Source: Pedobacter yonginensis (lineage in GTDB: Bacteria > Bacteroidota > Bacteroidia > Sphingobacteriales > Sphingobacteriaceae). Taken from it: a stretch of 64,000 nucleotides of DNA. Shown here in pieces: positions 15,861-24,462 of this stretch. Position 1 is the first letter of the stretch. The number at the start of each line of letters is the position of its first letter. The DNA lies in the NCBI RefSeq assembly GCF_003173595.1, contig NZ_QGNZ01000001.1, positions 1,488,001 to 1,552,000 of the forward strand, in the 5' to 3' direction. Below the pieces are notes generated by a model, which saw only the letters and a program-made list of their open reading frames with translations, did no database searches and was not told the DNA's origin. Made by a program: the position numbers and the translations under genes.

Positions 15861-18548
15861 ATGAAAACATTTTTTACCCTGTCGATTTCGTTTCTTGCCA
15901 TAACTTTCTTATACGCAACCACCCTAAATAGCAATCGCTATACCCAAAAGAAAATAGCACTAAAAAGTGAATCCCGAATAGACACGCCAGACCAAGATCG
16001 GTTTGTAAGTGTGAAGTTAGTACAGGGTGAATTTACTGAACCTACAGAACTTACCGTTTTGCCTAATTTAGACATCCTTGTAGCGCAACGCCGCGGCGAG
16101 ATTATGCTCTATAAAAACCAAACTAAAAAACTTTCCTTAGCTGGAAAACTCGATGTTTACTTTAAAACCAATACCCCAGATGTAAATGCAGAAGAAGGTT
16201 TATTGGGCATGGCGGCAGATCCAAAATTCGCCATAAACAAGTTTATCTACCTCTTTTACAGTCCTTTTGACAAATCAGTAAACCGTTTATCGCGTTTTAA
16301 AATGGTTAACGATAAAATAGACAAGGCATCAGAAAAAATTATCCTTCAATTTTATTCTCAAAGAGAAATTTGTTGTCATACAGGCGGTTCAATAGCTTTT
16401 GGGGCCGATAATCTTTTATATGTTTCTACCGGCGATAACTCCACCCCTTTCGATGTTCCCAAACAACAATATGTAAATAATGGTTACGCTCCGCTCGATA
16501 ATAGGAAAGGTTTAGAACAATACGATGCCAGACGATCAGCCGGAAATACGAACGATTTAAGAGGAAAAATCTTGAGAATAAAGTTAAAGGACGACGGAAC
16601 GTACAGCATACCAGATGGTAATCTTTTCCCCAAAAATGATCCAAAAGCAAAGCCGGAGATTTATGTGATGGGTAACAGAAATCCATATCGAATTTCTGTA
16701 GATCAAAAAACAGGCTATTTATATTGGGGCGAGGTGGGACCCGATGCATCGAACGACGATGCAGCACGTGGACCACGAGGTTATGATGAAGTAAATCAGG
16801 CACGTAAAGCAGGCAATTTTGGATGGCCTTATTTCATTGGCAATAACTATCCATACCGGGCTTACGATTATACCAACGGGCAAAATGGAAACCCTTTTGA
16901 TCCAGCCGGTGCGACAAACAATTCCCCAAACAATACCGGCTTAGGTGTTGTACCCCCTGCCCAACCCGCATTTATTTGGTATCCTTATGGCGAATCGAAA
17001 GAATTCCCTCAAGTAGGTTCTGGTGGCAGAACGGCTATGGCAGGCCCTGTATATTATGCAAAGCCAGGTGTATCGCCCTATCCGGCCTACTACAACGGAA
17101 AATTAATTATTTATGAGTGGATTCGGGGATGGGTAAAAGCGATAACCATGTCGCCACAAGGCGATTACATTAGCATGGAGCCTATGCTTTCCAAAATTTC
17201 TTTAGCGGCACCAATAGATATGGAACTTGGGCCAGATGGCAAATTGTATATTCTAGAATATGGAAAAGGATGGTTCTCTAAAAATCCAGATGCCGGAATT
17301 ACCAGAATAGATTATTTAAAAGGCAACCGACCTCCAAAGATTGAAAGCTTGGAAATTGCCAAAACAAGCGGCCTATTGCCCTATAAACTTACAGCAAAAG
17401 TTAAAGCGGTAGATCCTGATGGAGACGCATTAACCTATATTTGGAACCTAGGTAACGGAATTAAGAAAACCACAACAAGCCCCGAATTGACCAATACTTA
17501 TACAGTTGCGGGCGAATATCCAGTAAGTGTTACCGTTTCAGACAAAAGCAAGGCTTCAGCAAAAAGTCAAACCATTCCAGTATTCGCTGGCAATGAGCAG
17601 CCAAATGTCGATATCGTTTTAAGTGGCAATAAAAGTTTTTGGTTTCCCAATAAAGCGATTGATTACCAAGTATTAATTAGTGATAAAGGAGCATCAATAA
17701 ATAACCAAAGGGTTTATATCTCCAATACTTATACTGAAGGAATGGACTTAGCAGGGGCGCAATTGGGTCATCAGCAGGCCGCTCAAACCCTTATTGGTAA
17801 AACCTTAATGCTGAAATCTGATTGCAGCACATGCCATAAAATATCAACAACCTCCATAGGCCCAGCTTTCGAAAAAGTGTCTTCTAAATATCAAGGCGAT
17901 CCAAACGCGGTAGATTATTTGGCAAATAAAGTGCTCAAAGGTAGTTCTGGCGTTTGGGGAGAAATTCCAATGCCTGCCCATCCAGCAATGAAAGAAGCTG
18001 AAGTGAAAAAAATTACAGAGTGGATCATGACCTTGAGCAATAAAGAAGTAGTAGCCTCTTTACCAACATCTGGCAAAATAACACCAAGCGGCACGGTCGA
18101 TAAAAAGAAATCTGTGTTAAACCTAAAAGCCACCTATACCGATGCCGGCACAGCCAAGCTAAAGCCTTTAACCACAACCAATTCCGTAAATCTAAAAAGC
18201 AATCAAATCGATGCCACTGATCTCAAAAACATAAAAGGATTTGAAACAAAAGAAGTGTCAGGCGCTGATGCATTGGCCATGACCGCAAACGAAGGCCATT
18301 TCAGTTTAAATAAGATTGATTTAACCAAACTCAGCGGATTCAAATTTAATTTCGGCAATAACAGCAATTATGAAATTGAAGTTCGATTAGATCGGTTAGA
18401 TGGAGAACTTTTAGGCAAGTCTGAGTCAAAAAGCACGGTAAGCATCCAACCAGTTACTGATGGTAAATTTCATACGGTGTATTTTATTTTTAAAGCAAGC
18501 AGCGGAGAGAAGCCAATAATCCAATCTCTTCTTGTAGAATCACTTTAA
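15861..18548 (+). CDS. Large multidomain PQQ-type sugar dehydrogenase (propeller, PKD, cytochrome c, CBM-like)
   Basis: 895 residues. A signal peptide (about 1-22) precedes a GSDH propeller (about 45-490; EEGLLGMAADPKFA, CCHTGGSIAFGADNLLYVSTGD, VMGNRNPYRI). A PKD domain follows (about 500-575, AVDPDGDALTYIWNLGNG), then a cytochrome c (about 645-725) with CSTCHK and Met in IPMPAHPAM, then a C-terminal beta-sandwich (about 770-895) resembling a CBM6-type sugar-binding module. Secreted or surface enzymes of this build in Bacteroidota often carry a ThuA domain too; none is present here. It probably oxidises a polysaccharide-linked or free sugar. A strong hairpin terminator follows. Confidence 0.87.
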   Translation: MKTFFTLSISFLAITFLYATTLNSNRYTQKKIALKSESRIDTPDQDRFVSVKLVQGEFTEPTELTVLPNLDILVAQRRGEIMLYKNQTKKLSLAGKLDVYFKTNTPDVNAEEGLLGMAADPKFAINKFIYLFYSPFDKSVNRLSRFKMVNDKIDKASEKIILQFYSQREICCHTGGSIAFGADNLLYVSTGDNSTPFDVPKQQYVNNGYAPLDNRKGLEQYDARRSAGNTNDLRGKILRIKLKDDGTYSIPDGNLFPKNDPKAKPEIYVMGNRNPYRISVDQKTGYLYWGEVGPDASNDDAARGPRGYDEVNQARKAGNFGWPYFIGNNYPYRAYDYTNGQNGNPFDPAGATNNSPNNTGLGVVPPAQPAFIWYPYGESKEFPQVGSGGRTAMAGPVYYAKPGVSPYPAYYNGKLIIYEWIRGWVKAITMSPQGDYISMEPMLSKISLAAPIDMELGPDGKLYILEYGKGWFSKNPDAGITRIDYLKGNRPPKIESLEIAKTSGLLPYKLTAKVKAVDPDGDALTYIWNLGNGIKKTTTSPELTNTYTVAGEYPVSVTVSDKSKASAKSQTIPVFAGNEQPNVDIVLSGNKSFWFPNKAIDYQVLISDKGASINNQRVYISNTYTEGMDLAGAQLGHQQAAQTLIGKTLMLKSDCSTCHKISTTSIGPAFEKVSSKYQGDPNAVDYLANKVLKGSSGVWGEIPMPAHPAMKEAEVKKITEWIMTLSNKEVVASLPTSGKITPSGTVDKKKSVLNLKATYTDAGTAKLKPLTTTNSVNLKSNQIDATDLKNIKGFETKEVSGADALAMTANEGHFSLNKIDLTKLSGFKFNFGNNSNYEIEVRLDRLDGELLGKSESKSTVSIQPVTDGKFHTVYFIFKASSGEKPIIQSLLVESL

Positions 18549-18555
18549 TAGCCAT

Positions 18556-18592
18556 AAAAATGCCTTGCGGAAATGATCTGCGAGGCATTTTT
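18556..18592 (+). terminator. Strong terminator after the large sugar dehydrogenase
   Basis: A 15-bp stem with two G-U pairs (18556-18570 with 18578-18592) and a 7-base loop; the 3' arm ends in a T run. The A run on the other side would allow it to act in both directions. Confidence 0.85.
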
Positions 18593-18637
18593 ATGTAAAA
18601 AACACAAATTTAATACGCCACCTTCACTTAGCAATAA

Positions 18638-18645
18638 TATCTTTG
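18638..18645 (+). promoter_or_regulatory. TAnnTTTG -7 box of the HAD gene
   Basis: TATCTTTG matches the Bacteroidota -7 consensus. It ends 19 bases before the ATG at 18665. No clear TTTG -33 box is at the usual distance. Confidence 0.5.
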
Positions 18646-18664
18646 CACCATATTATAATCCTTT

Positions 18665-19300
18665 ATGCAACACATCAAAAACATCATTTTTGATTACGGA
18701 AACGTAATATTCGATATAGATTTTAAAATTGCCCAAGCTTCTTTCCAAAAATTAGGCATTGCAGATATCGAGAATTTCTTTGCACATAAAGCGCACAATC
18801 AACTATTTGATGATTTTGAAACCGCTGCCATTTCGCCTGCAGAATTTAGAGCCGGAATTAGAAAAGCCGCCAACAATCCCGATTTAACTGATGCTCAAAT
18901 TGATGAAGCCTGGAACAGCTTGTTAATTGGCACCATTCAAGAAAACCATGATGTTTTATTAAAAGTAAAGGCCAATTATCGCACTTTTCTATTAAGTAAT
19001 AACAACGAAATCCACTACAATTGGATTATCAATTACCTAAAAACAACTTTCCAAATTAATAACTACGATGCCTATTTCGAGAAAGCTTATTTCTCTCAAC
19101 ACATGAAATTGCGCAAACCCAACACCAATATTTTTGAGCAGGTTTTAAACGAAAATAACTTAAACCCAGCCGAAACTTTATTTATTGATGATAGTCCGCA
19201 GCACATAGAAGGCGCTAAAAAAGTTGGCCTAAACACCTTATTAATGACAGAAAAACCTGCTCAACTAGAAGCATTCTTAAAAGCGCACGGAATTCTGTAA
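18665..19300 (+). CDS. HAD-superfamily phosphatase (YihX-like)
   Basis: 211 residues with the HAD-IA fold. Motif I is IIFDYGNVIFDIDF with nucleophile Asp10; motif II is FLLSNNNE; motif III/IV is KLRKPNTNIF with FIDDSPQHIEGA. The DxGNVI form of motif I and the DID that follows match YihX-type sugar phosphatases of E. coli, which cleave glucose 1-phosphate; the substrate here is not certain. It is cytoplasmic. It is followed after 8 bases by the Mpo1-like gene, so the two probably share a transcript. Confidence 0.88.
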   Translation: MQHIKNIIFDYGNVIFDIDFKIAQASFQKLGIADIENFFAHKAHNQLFDDFETAAISPAEFRAGIRKAANNPDLTDAQIDEAWNSLLIGTIQENHDVLLKVKANYRTFLLSNNNEIHYNWIINYLKTTFQINNYDAYFEKAYFSQHMKLRKPNTNIFEQVLNENNLNPAETLFIDDSPQHIEGAKKVGLNTLLMTEKPAQLEAFLKAHGIL

Positions 19301-19308
19301 ATTTACCT

Positions 19309-19629
19309 ATGTCAGAAAAAAAAATTAAGTCACTAAAGGAATTTTATCCTTACTATTTAACAGAACATACCAATACAACCTCGCGAATTTTACATTTTAT
19401 TGGTACTGGCTTGGTTGCGCTTGCATTTTTTACAGGCTTCTTATTTCACAATTGGCATTTTTTCTTGGCAATGCCCGTTTTAGGTTATGGTTTTGCATGG
19501 GTTGGGCATTTCTTCTTCGAAAAAAACAAACCAGCCACATTTAAATATCCCGGTTACAGCTTAGCCAGCGATTTTATCCTATTTTACGACTTATTAACCG
19601 GGAAGCAGGGCTTTTCAGTGAAGAAATAA
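19309..19629 (+). CDS. Mpo1-like (DUF962) membrane protein
   Basis: 106 residues. The sequence shows FYPYYLTEHTNTTSRILHFIG at the start, two membrane spans (about 30-65), then YGFAWVGHFFFEKNKPATFK. The conserved His residues (H20, H30 and WVGH) match yeast Mpo1, a membrane dioxygenase acting on 2-hydroxy fatty acids. In Bacteroidota, sphingolipids with hydroxy fatty acids are common, so a related lipid role is plausible (inference). It is the last gene before the large repeat region. Confidence 0.85.
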   Translation: MSEKKIKSLKEFYPYYLTEHTNTTSRILHFIGTGLVALAFFTGFLFHNWHFFLAMPVLGYGFAWVGHFFFEKNKPATFKYPGYSLASDFILFYDLLTGKQGFSVKK

Positions 19630-19900
19630 GGTTTGCTAAATTTTATAAGTTATTGATAAACAGATGATTATAACTAATTAACTATTAGCTTTATTATGGC
19701 ATAATTCAAAAAAATTTGAAAATGAACGTTCAGTATTTCATTTGAAACACCAGTCCCGCTATCCTGCTGCCAATTTGAAGAAAATTGGCATTCGTACTAT
19801 CGGGTTTATTTTGAAAGGTCAGTGCTATAGCGCAGGGGATATTCATAGCGTCTTTAGTGGGCAACTCACCAATAAATTAACAAACTCAACGCATTCCTTT
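19630..19900. repeat. Structured non-coding stretch with nested hairpin before the tandem array
   Basis: No gene is present. A perfect 9-bp hairpin (TGCCAATTT/AAATTGGCA, 19768-19790) sits inside a looser outer pairing between TCCCGCTAT (19754-19762) and ACTATCGGG (19796-19804). This layout resembles intergenic elements I recall in Sphingobacteriaceae genomes in which CCCGCTATCC and CTATCGGGTTTA flank variable sequence. Family membership is from memory and unchecked. Confidence 0.4.
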
Positions 19901-20623
19901 AAACACATTTGAAAAACAGACCCCTGTTTATAAACCCTATGGAAACGGTAGCCCGAGCTTTGTCAGCGAGGCTTTAGTGTACAGAGGGACTGTAAGATTG
20001 GAAGAATTACAGAACGTTTGTTTCCAAATAAAAAATTATAATTTAAATAGTAGTTGTGCGTAAATAATTGCACCAATCAGCTACGGAATGAGAGAACTGT
20101 CGCCATCGGTCGGTTTCCCAGCGCCCAATATCATAAACACATTTGAAAAATAGACTCCTGTTTATAAACCCTATGGAAACGGTAGCCCGAGCTTTTCAGC
20201 GAGGCTTTAGTGTACAGAGGGACTGTCGGATTGGAAGAATTACAGAACGTTCCTTTCCAAACAAAAAATTATAATTTAAATAGTAGTTGTGCGTAAATAA
20301 TTGCACCAATCAGCTACGGAATGAGAGAACTGTCGCCATCGGTCGGTTTCCCAGCGCCCAATATCATTAACACATTTGAAAAACAGACCTCTGTTTATAA
20401 ACCCTATGGAAACGGTAGCCCGAGCTTTTTCAGCGAGGCTTTAGTGTACAGAGGGACTGTCGGATTGGAAGAATTACAGAACGTTCATTTCCAAATAAAA
20501 TATAATGCTTAAGTTGATGAATTAACGCAAGTTGCTCGTGCACGAATCTTTACAGGATGCAAGAATTACAGAACCTTCGTTTCCAAACAAAAAATTATAA
20601 TTTAAATAGTAACTGTGCGTAAA
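19901..20623. repeat. Tandem repeat array, unit about 233 bp
   Basis: Copy 1 starts at 19901, copy 2 at 20135 and copy 3 at 20368, all with the block CACATTTGAAAAAyAGAC. Copy 3 lacks the AT-rich tail, and a 63-base fragment of the tail recurs at 20561-20623. Within each unit are the self-complementary GTTTATAAAC and the short hairpins ACAG-CTGT and AGCC-GGCT. Copies differ by point changes and 1-base indels. A reading frame runs through copies 1 and 3 but is broken by TAG and a frameshift in copy 2, so coding is doubtful. The array lies between the 3' ends of two convergent genes. Confidence 0.9.
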
Positions 20624-20665
20624 GAGTTGGCGCGCCCCCAAATACACCAACCATGCTTCTGCGAA

Positions 20666-21850
20666 TTAAAGTTTCCTACGTTTTAACTCTCGTTCGATTA
20701 AGCCCAGCTCTCTCCCAGTCTGTCCGGCAACGGATGTATTCTCCTGTGCACGTCTGAATAAATACGGCATAACCGCTTTTATTGGGCCATAAGGAACATA
20801 TTTCGCTACATTATAGCTCGCATCGGCAAGGTTAAAACTTAAGTTATCACTCATCCCCAAAAGTTGAGCAAAATATACATGCGGATGGTTATGAGGAACT
20901 TTTTTCTCGTCCAAAAGGTAAGTTAACAAACGACTACTGTCTTCATTATGAGTGCCGGCAACGATGGCAATTTCCTCAATATGATCTACACAATAACGTA
21001 ACGATTGGTTGTAATCGTAATCGGTAGCCTCCTTATCTTTCTGAATAGGTGATGGATAGCCCATTTCCAAAGCTCGTTTACGCTCCTTTTCCATGTATGC
21101 CCCACGAACCATTTTAACACCCAAAATAAAACCATCGGCCTTTGCAATTAAATGATCTGCCTTCATATCGGCTAGCTTATCGTGGCGGTACATTTGATAG
21201 GTGTTGTAAACGATTATGCCTTCGCGGTTAAATTTACGCATCATATCCAAAGCCAGCTCATCAATGGTATTTTGAATCCATGTTTCTTCCGCATCAATCA
21301 TAATTGGTACCTTTTTATCAAAGGCTGTTCTACAAATCATTTCACAACGGAGCTTTACCTTTTCAAACTCAGCCTTTTCTACGTCAGAAAGATGCTGTTT
21401 GGCATCTAACTTTTGCAATAAGGCAAACCGACCTATCCCTGTAATCTTGAAAACCGTAATGGGAATGTTCGCATCGCCATCGGCCCTTAAAATGGTGCGG
21501 ATGATTTCCTCGCAAGTTTCATCAAACACCTGCTCCTCCTCTTCACCCTCAACAGAATAATCTAAAATAGTACCCACACCACCCTTTGCCAATTGATTTA
21601 CCGCTTTATCGCACTCTGCAATGGTTTCGCCACCACAAAACTGCTGAAAAATGGTAGCCTTAATTGCACCTTGAATGGGCAGGCCAATATTTAAAAAAAA
21701 GTTAGTGATTGCAGGGCCGACTTGAGTTAAGAAATTATTTCCAATCATTTTAAAAAGCCAATAAGCTTTTTTAAGTTCTGCATTGGTTTTTTGGCGGAAA
21801 GCAACTTCAGTATTATCAAAGTTGGGTTGTTTATTGGGGGATAATTCCAT
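20666..21850 (-). CDS. Proline dehydrogenase
   Basis: 394 residues forming a monofunctional FAD-dependent PRODH barrel. Family marks are VKMVRGAYMEKER, FAQLLGMSDNLSFNL, YVPYGPIKAVMPYLFRRAQEN and the helix after it. It oxidises proline to pyrroline-5-carboxylate and feeds electrons to quinone; the second step (P5C dehydrogenase) is not encoded nearby. A TAnnTTTG box lies upstream on the minus strand at 21881-21888. It is divergent from the S4-aroB operon. The 3' end lies 43 bases from the repeat array. Confidence 0.95.
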   Translation of the reverse strand: MELSPNKQPNFDNTEVAFRQKTNAELKKAYWLFKMIGNNFLTQVGPAITNFFLNIGLPIQGAIKATIFQQFCGGETIAECDKAVNQLAKGGVGTILDYSVEGEEEEQVFDETCEEIIRTILRADGDANIPITVFKITGIGRFALLQKLDAKQHLSDVEKAEFEKVKLRCEMICRTAFDKKVPIMIDAEETWIQNTIDELALDMMRKFNREGIIVYNTYQMYRHDKLADMKADHLIAKADGFILGVKMVRGAYMEKERKRALEMGYPSPIQKDKEATDYDYNQSLRYCVDHIEEIAIVAGTHNEDSSRLLTYLLDEKKVPHNHPHVYFAQLLGMSDNLSFNLADASYNVAKYVPYGPIKAVMPYLFRRAQENTSVAGQTGRELGLIERELKRRKL

Positions 21851-21880
21851 TTATGAAATGTTTAATAAGTCAGACGGATG

Positions 21881-21888
21881 CAAAATTA
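21881..21888 (-). promoter_or_regulatory. -7 box of the proline dehydrogenase gene
   Basis: On the minus strand this reads TAATTTTG, matching TAnnTTTG, 30 bases before the start codon. The nearest TTTG further upstream is 23 bases away, slightly longer than usual. Confidence 0.5.
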
Positions 21889-21931
21889 TAAAAAGCATCG
21901 ATTGTTAAAACCAAAAAGCTGTAAATAATTG

Positions 21932-21939
21932 TATTTTTG
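21932..21939 (+). promoter_or_regulatory. -7 box directly before the S4-protein start
   Basis: TATTTTTG matches TAnnTTTG and ends only 7 bases before the ATG at 21947. Transcription would start within a few bases of the ATG, giving a nearly leaderless mRNA. It also argues against the in-frame TTG at 21929 as the start. Confidence 0.5.
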
Positions 21940-21946
21940 CAACAAA

Positions 21947-22153
21947 ATGATACAATTCAAATTAGAGGGCGAATTTATTCCATTAATCCAACTGCTAAAA
22001 GCAACAGGCTTAGTTGGAAGTGGTGGCGATGCCCAAACCGCCGTAGAAGATGGTGAAGTAAAATGTAATGGCGAAGTGGAGTTCCGTAAGCGCTATAAAG
22101 TTAGAATTGGCGATATCATCACATTCGGACAAGATAAAATTGAAGTAATTTAA
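21947..22153 (+). CDS. RNA-binding S4-domain protein (YbcJ-like)
   Basis: 68 residues from the ATG at 21947. The chain FKLEGEFIPLIQLLKATGLV, then GDAQTAVEDGEVKCNGEVEFRKR and a GDIITFGQDKIEV end, is a free-standing S4 domain like E. coli YbcJ, which binds RNA. Its stop codon and the aroB start overlap (TAATG), so translation is coupled to aroB. The functional link with aroB is not known. Confidence 0.88.
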   Translation: MIQFKLEGEFIPLIQLLKATGLVGSGGDAQTAVEDGEVKCNGEVEFRKRYKVRIGDIITFGQDKIEVI

Positions 22154-23211
22154 TGGAAACCTTAACCAGCGCTGGCCATAGCCTATATTTTGAAAGCGGT
22201 TTAGAAGCACTTAAAACCCTTTTAGAAAGCAATACCTACAGCAAAGTATTTATCCTTGCTGATGAACATACAAGCGAAATCTGTCTGCCTGTTTTTCAAG
22301 CCTTGATGGACGATTTTTCTGACTTTGATTTGATAGAAACCTCTGCCGGAGAAGAAAATAAGAATATCGATTTTTGCATCGGCATTTGGAAAACGCTGTT
22401 GGATTTCGAAGCAGACCGTAAAAGCTTATTGATTAACCTTGGTGGAGGCGTAATTACCGATATGGGTGGTTTTATTGCATCAACCTATAAAAGAGGCATC
22501 GATTTTATAAACGTACCCACAACACTACTCTCTCAAGTAGATGCATCGGTAGGCGGTAAAACCGGAATTGATATCGATAACGTTAAAAACATGGTGGGCA
22601 CATTTACCTTACCACAAATGGTTTTCATCGAAACCGAGTTTTTAAAAACCTTACCACAACGAGAGCTTCTATCTGGCTTTGCCGAAATGATTAAGCATGG
22701 TTTAATTTACGATAAAGCCTATTACGAAAAGCTTAAAGCAAGTAACTATTTAACACCAACCGCAGCAGATATTTACCGATCAGTAGAGATTAAAAACGAA
22801 GTGGTAACGATTGATCCGCATGAGAAAAACCTCAGAAAGATTTTAAATTTCGGTCACACCATCGGTCATGCCATAGAAGGATACTCCTTAGCCAATGATG
22901 AAAATCCGTTAACGCATGGAGAAGCAATTGCCATTGGATTTATCTGTGAAGCAGCACTTTCCATCAAAAACAGCACTTTAACAAAAGAAGAACTGAAAGA
23001 CATTAGCGACTACCTTTTATTGCTATATCCGAAATATCACATTAAAAAAGACAGTTTTGATGCGTTGTTGGAGTTAATGCAAAGCGATAAAAAAAATGAG
23101 GATGGCAACATCTTATTTTCACTTTTAGAAAGCACGGGCAAATGCACGTTTAACTGCCGTGTAACAAACGCCGATATTTTAAGCAGTTTGGATTATTATA
23201 ACAGTTTATAA
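22153..23211 (+). CDS. aroB: 3-dehydroquinate synthase
   Basis: 352 residues. NAD-binding and active-site motifs are complete: NLGGGVITDMGGFIASTYKRG, INVPTTLLSQVDASVGGKTG, GFAEMIKHGLI and the metal-binding FGHTIGHAIE plus THGEAIAIG. It makes 3-dehydroquinate from DAHP, the second step of the shikimate pathway; the DAHP synthase is encoded 3 kb downstream. It overlaps the S4 gene by 1 base and precedes the hydroxylase gene by 1 base, so the three genes form one operon. Confidence 0.97.
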   Translation: METLTSAGHSLYFESGLEALKTLLESNTYSKVFILADEHTSEICLPVFQALMDDFSDFDLIETSAGEENKNIDFCIGIWKTLLDFEADRKSLLINLGGGVITDMGGFIASTYKRGIDFINVPTTLLSQVDASVGGKTGIDIDNVKNMVGTFTLPQMVFIETEFLKTLPQRELLSGFAEMIKHGLIYDKAYYEKLKASNYLTPTAADIYRSVEIKNEVVTIDPHEKNLRKILNFGHTIGHAIEGYSLANDENPLTHGEAIAIGFICEAALSIKNSTLTKEELKDISDYLLLLYPKYHIKKDSFDALLELMQSDKKNEDGNILFSLLESTGKCTFNCRVTNADILSSLDYYNSL

Positions 23212-23212
23212 A

Positions 23213-24163
23213 ATGAAATATACCGGAAGCGATATTTCTGTAGGAGCACTATTTGGGTTTGTAATTGTTTTAACCTTGGTTGAAATGTATTTCAGCTATG
23301 CACACGATAGAAAATTATACACCAAAAAAGATACCTGGACCAATATTTACCTCATGGTTACCGCCATTGTAATTAACCTGGGGATGAAAACCGCAACCTT
23401 CTTTTTACTGGAATATTGCTACCAATTTCGTTTGTTCCAAATTTCCAATATTTGGATTTACTGGACAGTTTTGATTCTTGCGCAAGATTTTCTGTATTGG
23501 TTTTTGCATACCGTTGGGCATTACGTACGGTTTTTTTGGGCCATGCACGTTACCCACCACTCGTCAGAACATTTTAATTTAACCACCGGCTTTCGCTCAA
23601 CCGTTTTTGAACCCCTTTACCGCGTGTTCTTTTATTTGCCATTGGCATTTATGGGCTTTACGGCAATGGATATCTTGTTTGCCTATTTGGTTACGCAGAT
23701 TTATGGTAACTTGGTGCACACCCAATACCAAATAAAATTTCCCAAATGGTATGAGTATGTTTTCGTTACACCATCACACCACCGTGTTCACCATGCCAGC
23801 AATGTACGCTATCTGGATAAGAACATGGGTATGGTTTTAATCCTTTGGGACAGATGGTTTGGCACTTTCCAAGCAGAATTACCAGAAGATGAAGTAAAGT
23901 ATGGTTTAACTACACAACCTAAAGATACTGGACCGTTAAACATCATTTTCCACGAATTTATAGCCTTAACCGCCGATGTTAAAAAAGCACCAACCTTTAT
24001 GGATAAAGTGCGGTACATCTTAAATCCTCCCGGATGGAGCCATGATGGAAGCACCAAAATTGCAAAAATTATGCAACGAGAATTGCATGAGGCCGAGCAA
24101 TTGGGAAAGCAAAAATCATCCAATTTAGAAAATGAGGCAACGCAATTACGCTCGATGGCCTAA
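23213..24163 (+). CDS. Sterol desaturase/fatty acid hydroxylase family membrane protein
   Basis: 316 residues with about four membrane spans in the first 180 residues. The di-iron histidine boxes of the family are clear: HTVGH, MHVTHHSSEH and HHRVHH. Such enzymes hydroxylate or desaturate lipids at the membrane. The substrate is unknown; alkylglycerol or fatty acyl lipids are candidates. The C-terminal 60 residues are a soluble tail. It is the third gene of the S4-aroB operon, without an obvious pathway link to aroB. Confidence 0.9.
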   Translation: MKYTGSDISVGALFGFVIVLTLVEMYFSYAHDRKLYTKKDTWTNIYLMVTAIVINLGMKTATFFLLEYCYQFRLFQISNIWIYWTVLILAQDFLYWFLHTVGHYVRFFWAMHVTHHSSEHFNLTTGFRSTVFEPLYRVFFYLPLAFMGFTAMDILFAYLVTQIYGNLVHTQYQIKFPKWYEYVFVTPSHHRVHHASNVRYLDKNMGMVLILWDRWFGTFQAELPEDEVKYGLTTQPKDTGPLNIIFHEFIALTADVKKAPTFMDKVRYILNPPGWSHDGSTKIAKIMQRELHEAEQLGKQKSSNLENEATQLRSMA

Positions 24164-24348
24164 AACAAAATTTTAGATTTTGGTAGCGAGATGTTTGAGG
24201 AAAATGCATTGACGTTTCCCGATCTAACTTTCAAAGATTTACCAGCTTCGAACAATCTAATCTACAATCAGAAAGCAATTCATACCCGTTTGTGAAACGG
24301 TCTAAATCAAAGAGAATTTAATTCTATCAAATTTATTTTCATTTTCTT

Positions 24349-24379
24349 TTTGACAAATTAAATTTTGTTATTACATTTG
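24349..24379 (+). promoter_or_regulatory. Consensus promoter of the pheA leader operon
   Basis: TTTG (24349-24352), a spacer of exactly 19 bases, then TACATTTG (24372-24379) fit the Bacteroidota TTTG-N19-TAnnTTTG promoter. Transcription should start near 24385, about a dozen bases before the leader ATG. Confidence 0.8.
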
Positions 24380-24396
24380 GCTCAACAAAAAAAGAA

Positions 24397-24462
24397 ATGC
24401 AAAATAAAAACACATATTACAGCTTTGGTTACTTTTACTATTTTAGTAAGAACCGGGGCTAA
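24397..24462 (+). CDS. Tyr/Phe-rich leader peptide of the pheA attenuator
   Basis: A 21-codon frame starting ATG CAA AAT. Residues 7-16 read YYSFGYFYYF: five Tyr and three Phe in ten codons. It is preceded by AAAAAAAGAA, which may help ribosome binding. Its last codons and stop overlap RNA segment 2 of the attenuator (24453-24460), as expected for a leader whose translation state decides between termination and read-through. Composition and position together make this very unlikely to be chance. It is too short to be found by usual gene callers. Confidence 0.85.
   Translation: MQNKNTYYSFGYFYYFSKNRG

Noticed and set aside
16426..16803. 125-codon minus-strand frame
   Set aside because: Antisense to the propeller of the large sugar dehydrogenase, whose frame has clear domain motifs.
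20321..20512. 63-codon frame in the tandem array
   Set aside because: The equivalent frame in copy 2 is broken by TAG and a frameshift, so the repeat is better read as non-coding or as a decayed gene end.
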